Positions 17,950 through 26,511 of a stretch of DNA of 64,000 nucleotides are shown here, piece by piece. A program made the position numbers and the translations under genes. Positions within the stretch are counted from its first letter, which is position 1. Every line of letters begins with the position of its first letter. Source of the DNA: Pseudemcibacter aquimaris (GTDB lineage Bacteria > Pseudomonadota > Alphaproteobacteria > Sphingomonadales > Emcibacteraceae); contig NZ_CP079800.1 of NCBI RefSeq assembly GCF_028869115.1, forward strand, positions 2,641,501 through 2,705,500, in the 5' to 3' direction. The notes below the pieces were generated by a model, which saw only the letters and a program-made list of their open reading frames with translations, ran no database searches and was not told the origin of the DNA.

Positions 17950-19410
17950 CTAATGTTTCATGCAAATAGTTAAGGGTTCCGAATAAAATTCAAGGCTATG
18001 AATACCACCCTCTCGACCAATACCCGATAATTTTACGCCGCCAAATGGGGTGCGCAAATCACGCAAAAACCAGTCATTCACCCAACATATTCCTACTTCC
18101 ATCTGCCTCGCGACACGTTCGGCCTTTTCCAAATCTGTTGTCCAGATTGCAGCGGCTAAACCATAATCAGTGTCGTTTGCTTTATGGATTACTTCGTCTT
18201 CATGATCAAAGGGCATAATATGACAAACAGGGCCAAATATTTCTTCATTCATGCATCTGGCGTCATCTGATAACCCCGTCCATATGGTTGGGTTGATAAA
18301 GGCACCCTGATCACGGTCATCACCGAAATGCGGCACTTCACCACCGGTGACCACATTCGCCCCTTCTTCAATCGCTAGCTTAAAATACGAAAGCACCTTT
18401 TCACGGTGTCCCACAGAAATAAGTGGCCCCATGTCGGCGTTATCCTCTGGTCTACCGATTTTTAAAGCTTCTGCCTTTTCTTTAAGCGCCGATACAAATT
18501 CATCAAAAATTTCACGTTCTACATATACACGTTCCGAACAAAGGCATACTTGACCGCAATTGGCAAATGCCGACCTGATGGTTCCAGAAACGGCCTTATC
18601 AAAATCCGCATCTTTAAAAACAATGGCTGCATTTTTACCCCCAAGTTCAAATGATACGGGCTTTAATCCATCCGCCGCATTTTTCATGATGGCGGTACCG
18701 GTTTTGCTTTCACCGGTGAATGTGACCGCATCAACATGTGGATGCGTAACCATAAATTCCCCTGCTGATCCCGGGCCAAATCCATGCACAAGATTAAACA
18801 CACCTTTTGGCATACCAACCGCATCCATTACTTCTGCAAGCAATGTTGCTGTTCCCGGCGTTTCTTCGGATGGCTTAACAATCACCGCATTTCCAGCGGC
18901 GAGCGCAGGCGCCACTTTCCATGTCATCAATAGAAGCGGTAAATTCCACGGCGAAATAACCGCAACCACACCAATTGGCTTACTCAAAATTTTATTGGTC
19001 GCGCCCAATCCATCGGGTGTATCCATTTGCCAGCTTTTCTCACCTTGTTCACGAGCAAGGTTTGCAAAAAATCTAAAATTAGCACCGCCACGGGGAATAT
19101 CGATATTTTTAACCTGCGCATGCGCCTTTCCAGTATCAGCGATTTCAGCAGCGACAAAATCATCAAAACGTCGCTCAATCTCTGCCGCAACGCGGTCAAG
19201 CATATCACAGCGTTCGGCGACACTCATTTTGCCCCATTTTCCATTCATGGCATTTTTGGCTGCAAGAACCGCCTGATCCACCAGTGATTTATCCGCTTCT
19301 GAAACCCTTGCGACCAATGATCCGTCAATGGGGCTGATATCATCAAAATAATTACCATTATCGACAAATACGCCGTCGATATAGTTTTTATATATTGGTG
19401 AATTGGACAA
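17950..19410 (-). CDS. nbaE: 2-aminomuconic 6-semialdehyde dehydrogenase
   Basis: A 486-residue NAD-dependent aldehyde dehydrogenase, first gene of the operon, starting with TTG behind CGGAG. The catalytic glutamate lies in VSFELGGKNAAIVF and the catalytic cysteine in FANCGQVCLCSERVYV; the NAD loop TFTGESKTGTAI is present. The sequence resembles the ALDH8/AmnC group that oxidises 2-aminomuconate semialdehyde. With the three following genes it covers 3-hydroxyanthranilate to 4-oxalocrotonate. Enzymes acting before (tryptophan dioxygenase, kynureninase) and after are not in the window. Confidence 0.92.
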   Translation of the reverse strand: MSNSPIYKNYIDGVFVDNGNYFDDISPIDGSLVARVSEADKSLVDQAVLAAKNAMNGKWGKMSVAERCDMLDRVAAEIERRFDDFVAAEIADTGKAHAQVKNIDIPRGGANFRFFANLAREQGEKSWQMDTPDGLGATNKILSKPIGVVAVISPWNLPLLLMTWKVAPALAAGNAVIVKPSEETPGTATLLAEVMDAVGMPKGVFNLVHGFGPGSAGEFMVTHPHVDAVTFTGESKTGTAIMKNAADGLKPVSFELGGKNAAIVFKDADFDKAVSGTIRSAFANCGQVCLCSERVYVEREIFDEFVSALKEKAEALKIGRPEDNADMGPLISVGHREKVLSYFKLAIEEGANVVTGGEVPHFGDDRDQGAFINPTIWTGLSDDARCMNEEIFGPVCHIMPFDHEDEVIHKANDTDYGLAAAIWTTDLEKAERVARQMEVGICWVNDWFLRDLRTPFGGVKLSGIGREGGIHSLEFYSEPLTICMKH

Positions 19411-19514
19411 TAGAGGCTCCGAAAAATTGTTTGGTTTATTGAATAATACAGATTAAACATATAAACTAATAATAACAATATGAACCTTAATTATAATAAT
19501 TTGAATATAACGTT

Positions 19515-20453
19515 ATGACCGCTGCGCAATTAGAACATCATCTTTTATACAGGTTGAAATTTAGACAATTACGGCTGCTTGTTGCCGTGGATCACCATAG
19601 AAATATCTTAAAAGCATCCAAAGAATTAAATATTGCGCAACCGGCCGCGACCAAGAGCATTCGTGAACTTGAAGATATAATGAATGTGCCTTTATTCGAA
19701 AGATCTTCCCGTGGTGTTACACCAACACTTTACGGCGAAGTGGCCATCAAGCACGCCAAATTTATGCTAAGTCAGGTCAAACAAATCAGCGAAGAAATTA
19801 CATCGATTTCACAAGGGATCACCGGACACATTAATGTAGGCACTTTACTGGCCGCGTCACCGACCCTGATCCCACAGAGCGTTTTAAAATTAAAAGAAGA
19901 ACGTCCCAACATCACCGTCACCATAATCGAAGGCACCAATGATAAATTGATGCCTGCCTTACGCACAGGTGATATTGATGTGGTCGTGGGAAGACTTCCG
20001 GAATTTCGTGAACGTGAGGGTTTAAAACAAGATATTATTTATGATGAACCCATATCCATCGTTTCAAGAAAAGATCACCCATTAGCGGATCATAAAAACA
20101 TTTCATTTTCCGATTTAAAAGAATATGACTGGATTTTACCGCCGCCATCCACATCATTAAGACGCCAGATTGAAAGCGAATTTAGAAATGCCGGACTTGA
20201 ACCACCGCTCCAATCCATTGAATCCATTTCTATTCTAACCAATTTCACATTGCTGGCTGAAACGGATATGATTGCTGCGATGCCAAATCACGTGGTGGAA
20301 AATAATAACGATCTGATAAAATTACCAATCACATTTGATGCTGCAACCAGCGCTGTTGGTATCAGTTACCGTTCGGATTATACCCCCTCAACCGCAGTTA
20401 ATTATTTCATTGAAACCTTAAAACAGGTTGCCAATGAAATAAGCGATATTTAA
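19515..20453 (+). CDS. LysR-type regulator (GbpR/PcaQ-like), divergent from the nba operon
   Basis: A 312-residue LysR protein: winged helix-turn-helix at about residues 13-72 (FRQLRLLVAVDHHRNILKASKELNIAQPAATKSIRELE, shown here only as landmark text in parts) followed by a periplasmic-binding-like effector domain (GHINVGTLLAASPTLIP onward). It is divergent from the 3-hydroxyanthranilate genes with a 104-bp shared promoter region, the usual layout for a LysR activator responding to a pathway intermediate. Its stop overlaps that of the permease gene by 4 bp. Confidence 0.9.
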   Translation: MTAAQLEHHLLYRLKFRQLRLLVAVDHHRNILKASKELNIAQPAATKSIRELEDIMNVPLFERSSRGVTPTLYGEVAIKHAKFMLSQVKQISEEITSISQGITGHINVGTLLAASPTLIPQSVLKLKEERPNITVTIIEGTNDKLMPALRTGDIDVVVGRLPEFREREGLKQDIIYDEPISIVSRKDHPLADHKNISFSDLKEYDWILPPPSTSLRRQIESEFRNAGLEPPLQSIESISILTNFTLLAETDMIAAMPNHVVENNNDLIKLPITFDAATSAVGISYRSDYTPSTAVNYFIETLKQVANEISDI

Positions 20454-21673
20454 CCGAATTTTGGCAATAACCCTGCTGCGGCAGCAATGAAGCAAATGGC
20501 CAGAAACGCTGTATAAACAAGGATCACATTAATCAGTTTATCGCTACCAGCTCTGAAATCTTTATTTTCAAATTTCTTGCGACTTGCCCGTACACAAAGC
20601 GCGGGCATAAGCGTTGCCATAACCATTCCAAACAGGCCAACCAAGCCAATGGCATAAAGAAAACCATTTGGGAAAAATACACCACCAATTGTCGGCGGAA
20701 TAAATGTAATCGCCGCCGTTTTTAATCGGCCCATGCCATCATCACTGAATTTAAATTTGTCCGCAATAAAATCAAATAACCCCAGTGACACGCCAAGGAA
20801 ACTTGATACAACAGCCATATTGGCAAAGGCGTTTACAAGCGCAGAAAGATTTGCGCTTTCAGCAACATTATTAAGCGCACCAACAATATCGCCAATATTT
20901 CCACCGCTTGCGATGATCGGTTTAAATTCTTCGCGGCCGATATTACCTTGTGTCACCATTAACCAAAGCGCATAAACAACCATTGAAAACAGTGATCCGT
21001 AAAGTACGCTTTTTCTGATTAAATCAGGCTTTTTACCGTAATATTTCATCACGCTCGGGATAGCTGCGTGATAACCATATGACGCCAGAAAATAAGGTAG
21101 GGCTGCGAAAATAAATGGAATATATTCCGCTTTATTATCAAGCAAAACAGGCAATTGAATTCGTGTAGTAAATTCACCCATCGAAAGCAAAAATGTAATC
21201 GACATACCGCCAACAATAATCGCATTTATGCGCCCTACCATTGCGGTACTTAACCAAACAATAAAGGCAAGCCCAAACGCGAACGTCAGACCTGCAACAA
21301 CCGGTGGCAAGTTTAACCCAATCGATGCTTCAAGCGTATGACTTACGATTGAACCACCCCCACTGATATAGGCATAGGTAAGCACATATAAAACAAAGGC
21401 AAACGTGATGCCGTTAAACAAATTCCATTTGGGGCCGAGAGTATCTTTTACAAAAGTATCATAACTGGAACCACGCGGATAATTGAGGTTGGTTTCCACC
21501 ACCATAAGGCCGGATTGATACAATAAATACCAACTAACCACCAAGGCTATTATAGACCATGTGAACCACATTCCTGACGTAATAATCGGAAGAGAGAACA
21601 TCCCCGCACCAACAGTAGCACCCGCAATAATTGCGGTGCCCACAAGGACGGATGGATTTTTATCTTCTGACAT
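20450..21673 (-). CDS. Aromatic amino acid (Tyr/Trp) permease, HAAAP family
   Basis: A 407-residue membrane protein with about 11 hydrophobic segments and the HAAAP opening GTAIIAGATVGAGMFSLPI, typical of TyrP/Mtr/TnaB. Internal landmarks include NYPRGSSYDTFVKDTLGP and SYGYHAAIPSVMKYYG. It would import tryptophan or tyrosine by proton symport, which fits the neighbouring kynurenine-branch genes. It is convergent with the LysR gene, sharing the TTAA at their stops. GGGAG precedes the ATG. Exact substrate is inferred from context. Confidence 0.88.
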   Translation of the reverse strand: MSEDKNPSVLVGTAIIAGATVGAGMFSLPIITSGMWFTWSIIALVVSWYLLYQSGLMVVETNLNYPRGSSYDTFVKDTLGPKWNLFNGITFAFVLYVLTYAYISGGGSIVSHTLEASIGLNLPPVVAGLTFAFGLAFIVWLSTAMVGRINAIIVGGMSITFLLSMGEFTTRIQLPVLLDNKAEYIPFIFAALPYFLASYGYHAAIPSVMKYYGKKPDLIRKSVLYGSLFSMVVYALWLMVTQGNIGREEFKPIIASGGNIGDIVGALNNVAESANLSALVNAFANMAVVSSFLGVSLGLFDFIADKFKFSDDGMGRLKTAAITFIPPTIGGVFFPNGFLYAIGLVGLFGMVMATLMPALCVRASRKKFENKDFRAGSDKLINVILVYTAFLAICFIAAAAGLLPKFG

Positions 21674-21878
21674 ATATTTTTCTCCCTCTTCGCTCCCGAT
21701 CTCTCAGGAAATTTTTCTCTAATACCCCAACAATTTCAACAACTTAATAATAATTACAACATCATTTCTTCAATAAGAATAATGTTTTACATGTAATGTT
21801 TGTTTTATGTTTCTGGATACGATATATGTTTCGAGTAAACATGAAAAGAATTTAATTTTTAATAACTGGATTATAAAC

Positions 21879-23069
21879 ATGACAGACAAAAATTGGGATA
21901 ACATCGACCAGGCGACAATGGCCGTTTGGGCTGGTGAAGAAAAAACATTTTTGGAGGGCTGCGCACAAGTTCCGATCGTGAACAGTGTTTCATATAGCCA
22001 CGATGATGTTGATGAATGGTTTGAAGTTGCGACCGGTAAACGCGAAGGCCACATTTACAGCCGTAACACCAACCCGACCGTTGATGTTTTTGAAGAAAAA
22101 ATGCGCGTCCTTGAGGGCGCGGAAGCCGCGACAAGTTTTTCAACTGGAATGGCTGCGATCAGCAACGCCTTATTCACATTTTTATCACCAGGACAACGCG
22201 TAGTATCAACAAAAGATACGTATGGCGGCACCAGCGTTGTATTCTTAGAACATCTACCGCGTTTTGGTGTTGATGTTAGTCTTGTTGAAACAACCGACAT
22301 GGACGCGATCGAAGCAGAAGTTGATAAAGGCTGTGATCTACTTTATCTGGAAACACCAACAAACCCGACGATGAAGGTTCTTGATCTAAAACGTTTGATT
22401 GCCTACGGGAAAGAGAGAGGCGCGATTGTTATTGTTGATAACACATTTGCCACACCGATTAACCAAAACCCGCTTGCACTTGGTGCTGATCTTGTGGTGC
22501 ACAGTGCGACAAAATTCCTTGGTGGTCATTCTGATGCGATGGGCGGCATTCTTTGTGGTAAAGAAGACCTGATTAAAAAAGCATATTCTTTCCGTGAAAT
22601 TAATGGTGCATCACTTGACGCCAATTCAGCATATTTGCTTCTTCGTGGTCTTAAAACATTAAAACTACGCGTTAAACAGCAAAACGAAAATGCGCTTGCA
22701 CTTGCCAAATATCTTGAAGGTCACGATAAGGTGGAAAAAGTTTTCTATCCAGGTCTTGAAAATGATCCGGGTCATGAAATCGCAAAAGGTCAAATGCGTG
22801 GGTTTACAGGTATGCTTAGTTTCTCGCTTAAGGGCGGGTTTGATAGCGTTCGTAAGTTTCTGCCATCTGTTAAATATGCGCACCGCGCAGCGCACCTTGG
22901 TGGTGTTGAAACAATTCTTGGGCCACCCCGTACAGCAAGCCATGTTGAACTAACAGAAGAGCAACGCGCTGCACTCGGCATTCCGGAAAGTCTGATCCGT
23001 TGTTCAGTAGGCATCGAAGATATTGATGACATCATTGCCGATTTCGAACAAGCAATGAAGTCGCTTTAA
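21879..23069 (+). CDS. Cystathionine gamma-synthase / methionine gamma-lyase family PLP enzyme
   Basis: A 396-residue Cys/Met-metabolism enzyme starting MTDKNWDNIDQATMAVW. The ATG at 21879 fits the family start; an ATG at 21807 would add an unusual extension. PLP is held by K212 (HSATKFLGGHSDA), with YSRNTNPTVDVFE near the N-terminus, YLETPTNPTM, VDNTFATP and a C-terminal LIRCSVGIED carboxylate arginine. Family members make cystathionine, homocysteine or methanethiol, and sequence alone does not separate them. No SAM riboswitch is seen upstream. It stands alone and is followed by a good terminator. Confidence 0.88.
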   Translation: MTDKNWDNIDQATMAVWAGEEKTFLEGCAQVPIVNSVSYSHDDVDEWFEVATGKREGHIYSRNTNPTVDVFEEKMRVLEGAEAATSFSTGMAAISNALFTFLSPGQRVVSTKDTYGGTSVVFLEHLPRFGVDVSLVETTDMDAIEAEVDKGCDLLYLETPTNPTMKVLDLKRLIAYGKERGAIVIVDNTFATPINQNPLALGADLVVHSATKFLGGHSDAMGGILCGKEDLIKKAYSFREINGASLDANSAYLLLRGLKTLKLRVKQQNENALALAKYLEGHDKVEKVFYPGLENDPGHEIAKGQMRGFTGMLSFSLKGGFDSVRKFLPSVKYAHRAAHLGGVETILGPPRTASHVELTEEQRAALGIPESLIRCSVGIEDIDDIIADFEQAMKSL

Positions 23070-23091
23070 AAAGCGTTTAGACAAATAAAAA

Positions 23092-23126
23092 GGAGAGCGT
23101 GGCGTGGTTCGCGCTCTCCCGTTTTT
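23092..23126 (+). terminator. Rho-independent terminator after the trans-sulfuration gene
   Basis: GGAGAGCG pairs with CGCTCTCC (23112-23119) around a 12-base loop, followed by a run of five T. It lies 23 bp after the stop codon. Confidence 0.88.
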
Positions 23127-23474
23127 CAGACAATAACAGGCTAACCAACCACGTCCCTGTCTGAATAGCTTATTATACCATAAAATAAGCCATTTTTCAA
23201 TTTCGCCGCTTATGGTTTCCAATTCTCTTTTAAAATCAATAGCCCTGAATTAACCATGTTTTTCGGCGGCTGACGCAGAGTAAAAACGACTCCGATTTAT
23301 CTTAGGAAATTTAAGCTGAGTTTGCATCTAACATTGATCTCAGCATATTTTGCCGTTTCGGCATGTTCTGCATAGGCAATTATTGTTTATCTATAAATAC
23401 TTCCCAGCATTTTCCACATTTTCAAGTGGCATATTTCTTGCATTATTTTCCTGCAAACATATTGGGAAGAAAAA
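23127..23474. other. 348-bp intergenic region with sigma-54 promoter
   Basis: No gene seen. It carries a TGCCG-TTT-CGGCA inverted repeat (23351-23363) and a sigma-54 promoter (23427-23442), both upstream of the coiled-coil protein gene. The inverted repeat lies about 65 bp before the promoter, a plausible activator-site distance. Confidence 0.6.
23427..23442 (+). promoter_or_regulatory. Sigma-54 (-24/-12) promoter
   Basis: TGGCAT-N5-TTGCA, with exactly ten bases between the GG and GC doublets as sigma-54 requires. It lies 33 bp before the start of the gene at 23475. Confidence 0.65.
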
Positions 23475-23945
23475 ATGATCATTATACCAGATAAAACATA
23501 TCCAGCGAACGCCATTGGTGCAACGTCATTACAAGGCAACCAAACTTCAAATCAAGAAACGCAGGCTCACAATAACAGAGCTGCGCGCATTGTTGAAGAT
23601 AAGGTCGAAATATCATCCGAAGCGCTGGATGCATATGAAGCTAGCCTTAAAGCGCGAAATGAAGCACAGAATGCCTTAACCGAAAAAATCATGTCAAAAG
23701 GGTTTCTTGACTGGGCAGAAGAGGTAAATAGAGAAAAGCTAGAAGCAGAGGTTAGAGCACAAGTTCTTAGTTCAATGGGATATAGCGAAGAGGATTACGC
23801 AACATTAGAAGCCGAAGTCCAGCAACGCATCGAGCAAATCATTAAAGAAAAAATAGAAGAGAAAATAGAAGAAGAACTTGCCAAAAAACTGAAGGAGTCA
23901 AATCCTGAAAATGATCAGTTTGCGAATATCAGTTTTAGGAAATAA
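23475..23945 (+). CDS. Hypothetical coiled-coil protein (sigma-54 controlled)
   Basis: A 156-residue soluble protein with no signal peptide and no family I can name. The first 45 residues are polar and probably disordered. DKVEISSEALDAYEAS follows, a phrase often seen near the N-terminus of small flagellum-associated proteins. The C-terminal half is highly charged and Glu/Lys-rich (IIKEKIEEKIEEELAKKL), predicting a long helix or coiled coil. GGAAG precedes the ATG. The sigma-54 promoter upstream and the phrase above make a motility or envelope role possible, but this is a guess. Confidence 0.7.
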   Translation: MIIIPDKTYPANAIGATSLQGNQTSNQETQAHNNRAARIVEDKVEISSEALDAYEASLKARNEAQNALTEKIMSKGFLDWAEEVNREKLEAEVRAQVLSSMGYSEEDYATLEAEVQQRIEQIIKEKIEEKIEEELAKKLKESNPENDQFANISFRK

Positions 23946-24021
23946 TAATGCATACTATTGCGCGCGAAATTAATTAAGGTAATATGCATCCTTAAAGTAA
24001 ATTAAGACTACAGGCACTATT

Positions 24022-24507
24022 TTGACATTAACCGCACTCGATCCCACTGATCTTAAAATTCTATCTGTACTGCAGAACGAAGGCAGGATCAGCAAAACCG
24101 ATCTTGCGGAACGTGTGAACCTTTCCCCATCCCCATGTTGGGTACGTCTTCAACGGTTAGAAGATGAAGGATACATCACGAGCTATAGCGCCAATATCGT
24201 TCTTGATAAGCTTTTTTCATTTTCGACCGTGATGGTTGAAGTCAGCCTAAAAAGCCATACAAAGAATGATTTTATTCGTTTCGAAGAAGCAGTTCAATCA
24301 ATGGACCATGTGGTGGATTGTTACGCAACGGGCGGGGGCATTGATTACATCCTGCGCATCGTCGCAAAAGATATTGATCTATACCAAAAGCTAATTGATG
24401 AAATGCTGGACGCTGATATCGGAATTGATCGTTATTTTACCTATATCGTCACCAAAACCGTTAAATCATCAAATCAAATTAAAATAAACGCATTACTGGA
24501 TAATTAA
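24022..24507 (+). CDS. Lrp/AsnC-family regulator
   Basis: A 161-residue regulator with TTG start. The N-terminal helix-turn-helix (LKILSVLQNEGRISKTDLAERVNLSPSPCWVRLQRLE, residues about 9-45) is followed by a RAM effector domain (about 65-150) containing VDCYATGGGIDYILRIV. Such proteins sense amino acids and often control the adjacent catabolic gene. The adjacent convergent gene was a class III aminotransferase that is now only a 49-codon remnant, so the regulator may have lost its main target. Confidence 0.9.
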   Translation: MTLTALDPTDLKILSVLQNEGRISKTDLAERVNLSPSPCWVRLQRLEDEGYITSYSANIVLDKLFSFSTVMVEVSLKSHTKNDFIRFEEAVQSMDHVVDCYATGGGIDYILRIVAKDIDLYQKLIDEMLDADIGIDRYFTYIVTKTVKSSNQIKINALLDN

Positions 24508-24511
24508 GAAA

Positions 24512-24537
24512 AAGCGGGATCAAACCTGATCCCGCTT
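24512..24537. terminator. Bidirectional hairpin after the Lrp gene
   Basis: A perfect 11-bp stem, AAGCGGGATCA with TGATCCCGCTT, and a four-base loop. A-rich before and AT-rich after, it can serve both the Lrp gene and the convergent aminotransferase remnant. Confidence 0.8.
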
Positions 24538-24549
24538 ACTAAATTATAC

Positions 24550-24699
24550 TTATCCACACACTTCACTGATTGCTTCTTGCATAGCAGCAACAACAATATC
24601 GATTTCAGCGGCGCTAATGCATAATGGTGGGGCAAAACCAAGAATATCACCTTGTGGCATGGCCCGCGTAATAACACCACGCTTACACAAACTACGAAG
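24550..24699 (-). pseudogene. C-terminal remnant of a class III (omega) aminotransferase
   Basis: On the minus strand 49 codons plus stop read as the tail of a class III aminotransferase: KRGVITRAMPQGDILGFAPP, then LCISAAEIDIVVAAMQEAIS. This matches the conserved final 50 residues of omega-amino acid:pyruvate transaminases, where the arginine and FAPP segment lie near the active-site entrance. An in-frame stop immediately precedes the first homologous codon, and about 400 upstream codons are missing. The DNA beyond it is AT-rich and unrelated. The original gene was therefore deleted or replaced. Confidence 0.85.
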
Positions 24700-24804
24700 T
24701 TATTGGCTTTCAAGAAAAAATGTTATAGTAATTGAAAGTTCTGATTGGGGAGATTTCTAACATTTTTTTAGTTCAAAGTTTCCCTCCATTTTCTGGAGAT
24801 TAAA

Positions 24805-25272
24805 TTGAAGATTACTGCCTATTTATTAATATTATTCTGTTCTGTAATAGCTTCTTCAAATTCGTATGCATTAAGTTGCAATATAACTTATGATAAAGAA
24901 TTAATTGATGATTATGACGTAATTTTTAAAGGATATGCGACATCATCAAGAGTTGTATACTATGAATCTGCTAATGAAACAGATCCTATAACTATACAAA
25001 AGAGCATTACAACTTTTGTAATTGATAAATTATATAAAGGAAAGAACTCTCAAGAAATCAATATACTCCATTCATCCAATACAAGTTTCTGGGGTAAAAA
25101 TTTTGTAAAAAACGAACCCATGCTTATATTTGCAAAAAATGACAATATACCAAACCAAGTGCAACTAGGTTTATGCGATCCTAATTTTGAAGTTCATCAA
25201 ATTCCTCAACGAATAACTGATCTACTTTTAGACTTTATAGAGCAAAAAAAATCTAACGTAATTTCAAAATAA
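24805..25272 (+). CDS. Secreted protein, possible TIMP/netrin-like domain
   Basis: A 155-residue protein starting with TTG behind a strong GGAG. Signal peptide MKITAYLLILFCSVIASSNSYA, then a mature domain opening with a cysteine (LSCNITYDKELIDDYDVIFKG, in part). The pattern of a buried VIFKG strand, TTFVIDKLYKGK, a PMLIFAKND strand and a late LGLCDPNF cysteine resembles bacterial TIMP/netrin-type OB-fold proteins, whose function is unknown. The two cysteines could form one disulfide. Base composition is clearly more AT-rich than the neighbours, and it sits where the aminotransferase body should be, so it is probably acquired. Confidence 0.65.
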   Translation: MKITAYLLILFCSVIASSNSYALSCNITYDKELIDDYDVIFKGYATSSRVVYYESANETDPITIQKSITTFVIDKLYKGKNSQEINILHSSNTSFWGKNFVKNEPMLIFAKNDNIPNQVQLGLCDPNFEVHQIPQRITDLLLDFIEQKKSNVISK

Positions 25273-25297
25273 AAATTGAGTTTTAAATTAAATAAAC

Positions 25298-26497
25298 CTA
25301 AACGCGTTCGATCACCATGGCGATGCCTTGGCCGACGCCGATGCACATTGTGCAGAGGGCGTATTTGCCGCCAGTGCGTTCAAGTTGATTGACCGCGGTT
25401 GTTACAAGGCGAACACCGCTCATACCCAGTGGGTGACCGAATGCGATTGCGCCGCCTTGCGGGTTAATGCGCGGATCATCATCAGCAATACCGAGTGTAC
25501 GTGTACAAGCAAGAACCTGTGCGGCGAATGCCTCGTTAAGCTCAAGAATATCCATGTCATCAAGGGATAAGCCAAGACGTGCCAGCAATTTTTGTGATGC
25601 TGGAACTGGGCCAATACCCATTGTACGCGGTGCAACACCAGCAACAGCAGAACCCAGAATACGGGCACGTGGCGTTAAACCGTGTTTGCTTGCGGCTTCT
25701 TCGGTGGCGATCAATGTCGCTGCGGCACCGTCGTTAATTCCAGATGCGTTACCGGCTGTGATTGTGCCCCCTTCAAAAATTGTGCGAAGGCTCGCCATTT
25801 TTTCAAGGTTTGATTGACGTGGATGCTCATCGCGGTCCACGATAATCGGATCTTTACGTCGTTGCGGTACCGTAACAGAACAAATTTCATCTGCTGTGTA
25901 ACCCGCTTCAATTGCGGCGGCTGCTTTATTCTGGCTCCAGAAAGAGAACTTGTCCTGATCTTCGCGGCTGATGTTATGTTCTTCCGCAAGATTTTCTGCC
26001 GTTTTTGGCATCACATCTGTGCCATACATCTTATCAAGTTTCTTATTGATAAAACGCCAGCCCATTGTCGTATCTTCTAACTTATGTGCGCGGCCATATG
26101 GCCCTTCTGATTTACCCATAACGAATGGGGCGCGTGACATGCTTTCCACGCCACCCGCAATCATCAGATCACCTTCACCGACCGCGATGGCGTTGGCGGC
26201 AATACCAATGGCATTAAGACCAGAACCACAAAGGCGGTTTACGGTTGTTGCAGCAACTTCCTGCGGTAGCCCTGCAAGAAGTGTTGCCATACGGCCAACG
26301 TTACGGTTGTCTTCGCCTGCCTGATTGGCACAGCCATAAATCGCATCATCAACCGCTGCCCAGTCAACGTCTTTATTTCTTTCCATTAGCGCCGTTAACG
26401 GAATTGCCGCAAGATCATCTGCACGTACAGGGGCAAGACCACCACCATAACGACCAACGGGTGTACGGATTGCATCACAAATAAAGACGTTTTTCAT
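25298..26497 (-). CDS. pcaF: 3-oxoadipyl-CoA thiolase (PcaF-like)
   Basis: A 399-residue thiolase that cleaves 3-oxoadipyl-CoA with CoA into succinyl-CoA and acetyl-CoA. The nucleophile cysteine lies in VNRLCGSGLNAIG (about residue 90), with the late GHPLGMSGVR histidine and CIGVGQG cysteine. Family-specific phrases FGxGANQAGEDNRNVGRMATLLAGLP-like text and LEDTTMGWRFINKKL match PcaF rather than acetoacetyl-CoA thiolases. It ends the operon begun by the aminomutase gene and lies with the matching CoA-transferase. No protocatechuate or catechol ring-cleavage gene is nearby, so its 3-oxoadipate probably comes from another source. Confidence 0.9.
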   Translation of the reverse strand: MKNVFICDAIRTPVGRYGGGLAPVRADDLAAIPLTALMERNKDVDWAAVDDAIYGCANQAGEDNRNVGRMATLLAGLPQEVAATTVNRLCGSGLNAIGIAANAIAVGEGDLMIAGGVESMSRAPFVMGKSEGPYGRAHKLEDTTMGWRFINKKLDKMYGTDVMPKTAENLAEEHNISREDQDKFSFWSQNKAAAAIEAGYTADEICSVTVPQRRKDPIIVDRDEHPRQSNLEKMASLRTIFEGGTITAGNASGINDGAAATLIATEEAASKHGLTPRARILGSAVAGVAPRTMGIGPVPASQKLLARLGLSLDDMDILELNEAFAAQVLACTRTLGIADDDPRINPQGGAIAFGHPLGMSGVRLVTTAVNQLERTGGKYALCTMCIGVGQGIAMVIERV

Positions 26498-26511
26498 TTT
26501 ACTTTTTACCT

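Noticed and set aside
18560-19276. 238-codon open frame on the plus strand
   Set aside because: It lies wholly inside the aldehyde dehydrogenase gene on the other strand, whose catalytic motifs are intact. It has no ribosome site or recognisable domain.
21674-21878. SAM riboswitch upstream of the trans-sulfuration gene
   Set aside because: I found no SAM-II or SAM-V core motif in the AT-rich leader.
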